Shown here one piece after another: positions 60,556 to 64,000 of a DNA stretch of 64,000 nucleotides. Position 1 is the stretch's first letter, and the number at the start of each line of letters is the position of its first letter. The notes below the pieces were generated by a model. It saw only the letters and a program-made list of their open reading frames with translations, ran no database searches and was not told the origin of the DNA. The position numbers were made by a program, and so were the translations under genes. The DNA is from Rhizobiaceae bacterium (GTDB taxonomy: Bacteria; Pseudomonadota; Alphaproteobacteria; Rhizobiales; Rhizobiaceae): positions 930,001 through 994,000 of the forward strand of contig JAMLJC010000001.1 in the NCBI GenBank assembly GCA_023953845.1, given 5' to 3'.

Positions 60556-61499
60556 CGCGCAGCGGGAGCGGACGGCGGGACCGCACCCTTCCGCTCCGTG
60601 ATCAGTCCGTAATGCTGCGGCTGCCGATGGGCGGCGAAATTGAAGATGCGGTCTTTGATATCGTAGCAGAGATCGAGGTCGATCCGCGCCGTGATGAGTT
60701 CGTCGGCCATGGTCGTGGCCTGGGCTACGATCTCGCCCGTAGGGGCGATGATGGCGCTCTGGCCGATCATGGTCGAGCCTTCCTCGTTGCCGCATTTGGC
60801 GACGCCCACGACGAACGTACCGTTCTGATATGCGCCCGACTGCATCACAAGATGGTTGTGGAACCCCTGCAGGTGATCGTGATGCGGAACCTCGGGGTCG
60901 GCGATCGGCGTGTTGTAGCCGATGAGCACCAGCTCGACACCCTGCAGACCCATGACGCGATAGGTCTCTGGCCAGCGGCGGTCGTTGCAGATCGCCATCC
61001 CGACATTGCCACCAAAAGCGCACCAGACGCGGAATCCGGTGTCGCTAACATCGAAATAATGCTTCTCCAGATGCTGATGCGCCCAATCTTCGCGATGGTC
61101 AGCATGTCCGGGGAGATGAACCTTGCGGTATTTGCCGACGATGACGCCGGTCTGGTCGACCAGTATGGCGGTATTGAAGTGCCGCACGCCATTGGTTCGG
61201 TCGAGTTCGGCGTAACCCAGATAGAAGCCGATCCCCAGGGCTCTGGCGGTATCGAAGAGCTTCTGCGTTTCAGGCGAGGGCATGGAGGCCTCGAAGAAAT
61301 CATCGACCTCGGCTTGGTCCCTTAGCCACCAGCGCGGAAAGAAGGTGGTGAGCGCCAATTCCGGAAAGACCACGAGCTCGCAGCCGCGCGCCTTGGCCTC
61401 GTAAAGCAAAGCGATCTGCCGCTCGATGACCTGCGTTCGGGTATCGCTCCTGGCGATCGGCCCCATCTGGGCTCCGCCGACGACGATGGTTCGGGCCAT
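60552..61499 (-). CDS. N-carbamoyl-D-amino-acid hydrolase (nitrilase superfamily)
   Basis: This is a 315-aa nitrilase-fold enzyme closely resembling Agrobacterium D-carbamoylase. It shares FPELALTTFFPRWW, GKYRKVHLPGH, MAICNDRRWPETYRVMGL and the end HRQPQHYGLI. The catalytic triad is Glu47, Lys126 and Cys171. It hydrolyses N-carbamoyl-D-amino acids to the amino acid, CO2 and NH3. It overlaps the downstream M20 gene by 4 bases and begins 2 bases after puuE. In this cluster its true substrate may be a ureide. Confidence 0.9.
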   Translation of the reverse strand: MARTIVVGGAQMGPIARSDTRTQVIERQIALLYEAKARGCELVVFPELALTTFFPRWWLRDQAEVDDFFEASMPSPETQKLFDTARALGIGFYLGYAELDRTNGVRHFNTAILVDQTGVIVGKYRKVHLPGHADHREDWAHQHLEKHYFDVSDTGFRVWCAFGGNVGMAICNDRRWPETYRVMGLQGVELVLIGYNTPIADPEVPHHDHLQGFHNHLVMQSGAYQNGTFVVGVAKCGNEEGSTMIGQSAIIAPTGEIVAQATTMADELITARIDLDLCYDIKDRIFNFAAHRQPQHYGLITERKGAVPPSAPAAR

Positions 61500-61501
61500 C
61501 C

Positions 61502-62422
61502 TTATGCTCCTTGCGGGTAGTGATGCTGGTACCAGTGCTGCGCAATTGCATTCCGGCGACAGATCCAGACGTCCTCATGAGCGAGCACGTGGTCGAGGAA
61601 GCGCTCGAGACCCGCAGCCCGGCCGGCACGGCCGGAGAGCCGGCAATGAAGGCCGATGCTCAGCATTTTCGGATTCGCCGCGCCTTCCCGGTAGAGGAAA
61701 TCGAAGCTGTCCTTGAGATAGGTGCAGAAGGAGACCCCATCGGGAAAGCCGGCGGGCGAGACGAAGCGCATGTCGTTGGTGTCGAGGTTGTAGGGAATGA
61801 CGAGGTGCGGCTTGCCGTGGTCGAAGTTCCAGAAGGGCAGGTCGTCGCTGTAGTCATCGGAATCATAGAGGAACCCGCCGTCTTCGATGACAAGACGCCG
61901 CGTGTTCTCGCTGATGCGGCTGCCATAATAGCCAACGGGGCGCTCGCCGAGCAGATCTTGATGGGTGCGGATGACCTGCGCGATCTGGGCGCGTTCGGTC
62001 TCCTCGTCCATATCGGCATGATCGATCCACCGCCAGGCATGGCTCGCGACCTCCCAGCCGCTGGCCTTCATCGCGCGGGCCGCTACGGGATTGCGCGATA
62101 GCGCCATGCCGACCGCAAACACGGTCACCGGGACGGCGCGCTGGGTGAACAGCCGTCGCAGCCGCCAGAAGCCGGCGCGGCTGCCATACTCGTAGATCGA
62201 CTCCTGTCCGAGATCGCGCTGCCCTGCGAGAGGCGGGGAATCCGGCAGCTCGCCCAGAAATCCTTCCGATTGCGCATCGCCGTGGAGGATGGAGCTTTCG
62301 CCGCCTTCCTCGTAGTTGATGACGAAGTTGACCGCGAGGCGCGCGTCGTTGGGCCAGCGGGGGTGGGGTGGAGTCTCGCCGTAGCCGATAAGGTCGCGCG
62401 GATAGCTCTCGGCTGCGGCCAT
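61502..62422 (-). CDS. puuE: PuuE-type allantoinase, polysaccharide-deacetylase fold
   Basis: This is a 306-aa protein of the NodB/polysaccharide-deacetylase fold matching PuuE, the metal-independent allantoinase. Shared stretches are YPRDLIGYGETPPHPRWP, VNFVINYEEGGE, SIYEYGSRAGFWRLRRLF, WEVASHAWRWIDHADMDEETE, YDSDDYSDDLPFW and MLSIGLHCRLSGRAGR. It opens the allantoin (hydantoin) ring. The start at 62422 overlaps the racemase stop by one base (TGATG). Confidence 0.9.
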   Translation of the reverse strand: MAAAESYPRDLIGYGETPPHPRWPNDARLAVNFVINYEEGGESSILHGDAQSEGFLGELPDSPPLAGQRDLGQESIYEYGSRAGFWRLRRLFTQRAVPVTVFAVGMALSRNPVAARAMKASGWEVASHAWRWIDHADMDEETERAQIAQVIRTHQDLLGERPVGYYGSRISENTRRLVIEDGGFLYDSDDYSDDLPFWNFDHGKPHLVIPYNLDTNDMRFVSPAGFPDGVSFCTYLKDSFDFLYREGAANPKMLSIGLHCRLSGRAGRAAGLERFLDHVLAHEDVWICRRNAIAQHWYQHHYPQGA

Positions 62423-63129
62423 CAGCGAGCGCCTTCCCCGGAAGTCGGCGGGAAGGCAAAGACGCCGACCTTGCTGGTCGCAATGCCCGCCGATGCGAGA
62501 CCCGCAACAAGGCCTACGGCAGCAGCGACGCTTTCGATGATCGGCACCCCGGACTCCGTGCTCAGCCAGTCCGCCAGATCGGACATGCCGGCACAGCCGA
62601 GGATGACGGTCTCGGCCCCATCCTCCACCGCCGCCTGCACCTGCGCCAGAACCTTGGCGTTCGCCATAGGCGATCCGTCGAGGTCGAGCACGGCCATATC
62701 GCAGGAGCGCACCGACCGGCATTTGCGTTCGAAACCGTACCGCAAGGCCATGTCCTCGATGATGGGAATCCCGGCCCGGGCCGTTGTGACTACCGAGAAG
62801 CGCGAGGCGGTGACGGCGGCAGCCAGCATGGAGGCTTCGCAGATGCCAAGCACGGGGCCTGTCGCGAGCTCCCGGCAGGCGGCGACCGCAGGATCGTCGA
62901 AGCACGCAATGACGTGACCGGCACAGCCCTGCTCCATCCCCTGACTCACCTCGCGCAGAATAGCCGGAGCGGCAGTGATCGTATCGCAAGCGGTCTCGAT
63001 AGACTCAGGCCCGGCGGGCGGGTTGGAACAGACGACCTCGAAGCGGCCAGCGGCGGCACGCCGCGCTGCCGCCGCGATCTTTGCCGTCATCGCCGCGGTC
63101 GTGTTCGGATTGATGACCTGAATCTTCAT
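62422..63129 (-). CDS. Asp/Glu/hydantoin racemase family protein
   Basis: This is a 235-aa racemase of the HyuE/allantoin-racemase (HpxA) type. It begins with the hallmark MKIQVINPNTTAAMT. The two catalytic cysteines are Cys76 in IACFDDP and Cys179 in VILGCAGM. It would interconvert the enantiomers of allantoin or a 5-substituted hydantoin ahead of the ring opener. It overlaps the upstream M20 gene by 4 bases and puuE by one base. Confidence 0.88.
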   Translation of the reverse strand: MKIQVINPNTTAAMTAKIAAAARRAAAGRFEVVCSNPPAGPESIETACDTITAAPAILREVSQGMEQGCAGHVIACFDDPAVAACRELATGPVLGICEASMLAAAVTASRFSVVTTARAGIPIIEDMALRYGFERKCRSVRSCDMAVLDLDGSPMANAKVLAQVQAAVEDGAETVILGCAGMSDLADWLSTESGVPIIESVAAAVGLVAGLASAGIATSKVGVFAFPPTSGEGAR

Positions 63130-64000
63130 GCCGGTTCGCCCTTGGCGAAGCCATCGGTCAGCTTCGACAGCGCCCGCATCTGGATGGCGAAACCCAGCTC
63201 CAACTGGTCGATATCGATATATTCGTCCGGGCTATGGCAGCGATCGCCGAAGCCAGCGCCGAAGTTCAGAATCTCGATGCCGTCGTCTGCGAAGTGCCGG
63301 CCGTCGCTCGCTCCTTCGCTCAGCAGGAACTTTGCCTGCTTGCCGGTGATCTCCTCCACTGCCGACTGGTGAGCGCGCACGCCCGGACCGCCGCGCCCCG
63401 GCATGAAGCCGTTGGAGGCGACGAGCACCTCCATCGACCACTTGTCCGCAGGTTCTCCCGACGCGCGCAGGACAGCCTCGATCTCGGCGATCGCCACGTC
63501 GACCGGTTCACCGGGCAGGACGCGGCGGTCGATCTCGAAGCTGCAGGAATCGGGCACGGTATTGATGTCATGACCGCCATGAATGCGGCTGATGGCCATG
63601 GTGCTCTCGAAACAGGTGTCGCGCCGGGTCGCAAGTTCTGGCTGCAGTCGCTCTTCGAGGATCGCGATCAGCCGTGTCGCGCGCAGTACGGCATTGTCGC
63701 CGCGGCTGGGCGAGCCGGCATGGAAAGCATGCCCCGTAGTCTTGATACTGAGCCACAATACGCCGCGCTCCTCGCAGCCGAGGTCGAAGCCGCTCGGCCC
63801 GCCGACGACGAACAGGCTGGGCTTGATCAAGCCGTGCTCCCGCAGGTAGCGCGCGCCGCCGTCCCCGAGGTTTTCCTCGTCGCCGACGAAGGCAAAGACG
63901 ACCTTTCCGCGATTTGGGCCGCCTGCCTCGGCAAGCGCTTTGGCAACGGCAAGGAAGATTGCGGCGGCGCCCTTGCAATTCTCGGCTCCGAGGCCGTAGA
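63126..64000 (-). CDS. M20/ArgE-DapE family metallopeptidase, N-terminus missing
   Basis: The last 291 codons of an M20-type metal amidohydrolase run off the right edge. The catalytic Glu pair is in FVGDEENLGDGGARYL. The dimerisation lid includes STMAISRIHGGHDINTVPDSCSFEIDRRVLPGEP, and the last His ligand lies in HSPDEYIDIDQLELG. The frame is open through base 64000. An internal TTG at 63830 is not the start. It overlaps the racemase gene by 4 bases, so it belongs to the operon. Deacylase or dipeptidase activity on an operon intermediate is possible. Confidence 0.85.
   Translation of the reverse strand, partial: YGLGAENCKGAAAIFLAVAKALAEAGGPNRGKVVFAFVGDEENLGDGGARYLREHGLIKPSLFVVGGPSGFDLGCEERGVLWLSIKTTGHAFHAGSPSRGDNAVLRATRLIAILEERLQPELATRRDTCFESTMAISRIHGGHDINTVPDSCSFEIDRRVLPGEPVDVAIAEIEAVLRASGEPADKWSMEVLVASNGFMPGRGGPGVRAHQSAVEEITGKQAKFLLSEGASDGRHFADDGIEILNFGAGFGDRCHSPDEYIDIDQLELGFAIQMRALSKLTDGFAKGEPA

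Overview
The window is GC-rich chromosomal DNA from an alphaproteobacterium, most likely a Hyphomicrobiales (Rhizobiales) member close to Mesorhizobium, Aminobacter or Nitratireductor. The pointers are the mdh-sucC-sucD-sucA-odhB-lpdA order, an IalB-family protein, an Omp19-like lipoprotein, DUF1127/DUF6074/DUF1036/DUF3618 proteins, a ybhL-type leader and EcfG-type stress promoters. This placement is inferred from gene content; no search was possible.

Layout. 0-9 kb: end of purE, purK, small conserved proteins, zinc-free ribosomal protein L36, an alpha/beta hydrolase, an IalB-family protein, rlmN and a LysE-family exporter. 8.9-13.7 kb: argG, a membrane hydrolase, a lytic transglycosylase and an amine oxidase. 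14-16.4 kb: ffh, chorismate mutase and rpsP. 16.4-22.4 kb: phhB and thpR, a GDSL esterase divergent from a YbbA/YbbP-type ABC pair, and a Bax-inhibitor-1 family gene with a structured leader. 22.7-24.8 kb: rimM-trmD-rplS on the opposite strand from rpsP. 24.9-28.1 kb: xerC, a TraB/GumN protein and three small or low-complexity proteins. 28.1-40.6 kb: a long minus-strand TCA-cycle block (zapE, mdh, sucC, cupin, sucD, sucA, odhB, MAPEG protein, small exported protein, SDR, lpdA). 40.6-50.6 kb: Omp19-like lipoprotein, DUF1328 protein, dapF-mtaB-ftsY-ispZ, and DUF1036-pyk. 50.8-55.9 kb: a DUF1127 protein, a four-gene membrane/envelope operon behind an EcfG-type promoter, an AI-2E family transporter and copper-related proteins. 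56.6-64 kb: a catabolic region with a DapA-like lyase, a DJ-1 protein, a GntR regulator and a tightly overlapped set of cyclic-ureide (allantoin or hydantoin) genes running off the right edge.

How the genes work together. The core genes serve purine, arginine and lysine synthesis, the TCA cycle and SRP-dependent protein targeting (Ffh plus FtsY). Two exact GGAAC-N16-CGTT promoters put a DUF1328 membrane protein and the four-gene envelope operon in the general stress response. The most unusual locus is 59.3-64 kb. There a PuuE-type ring opener, an Asp/Glu/hydantoin racemase, an N-carbamoyl-D-amino-acid hydrolase, an M20 carbamoylase/allantoate amidohydrolase and a second M20 enzyme form one translationally coupled unit next to a GntR gene with a palindromic operator.
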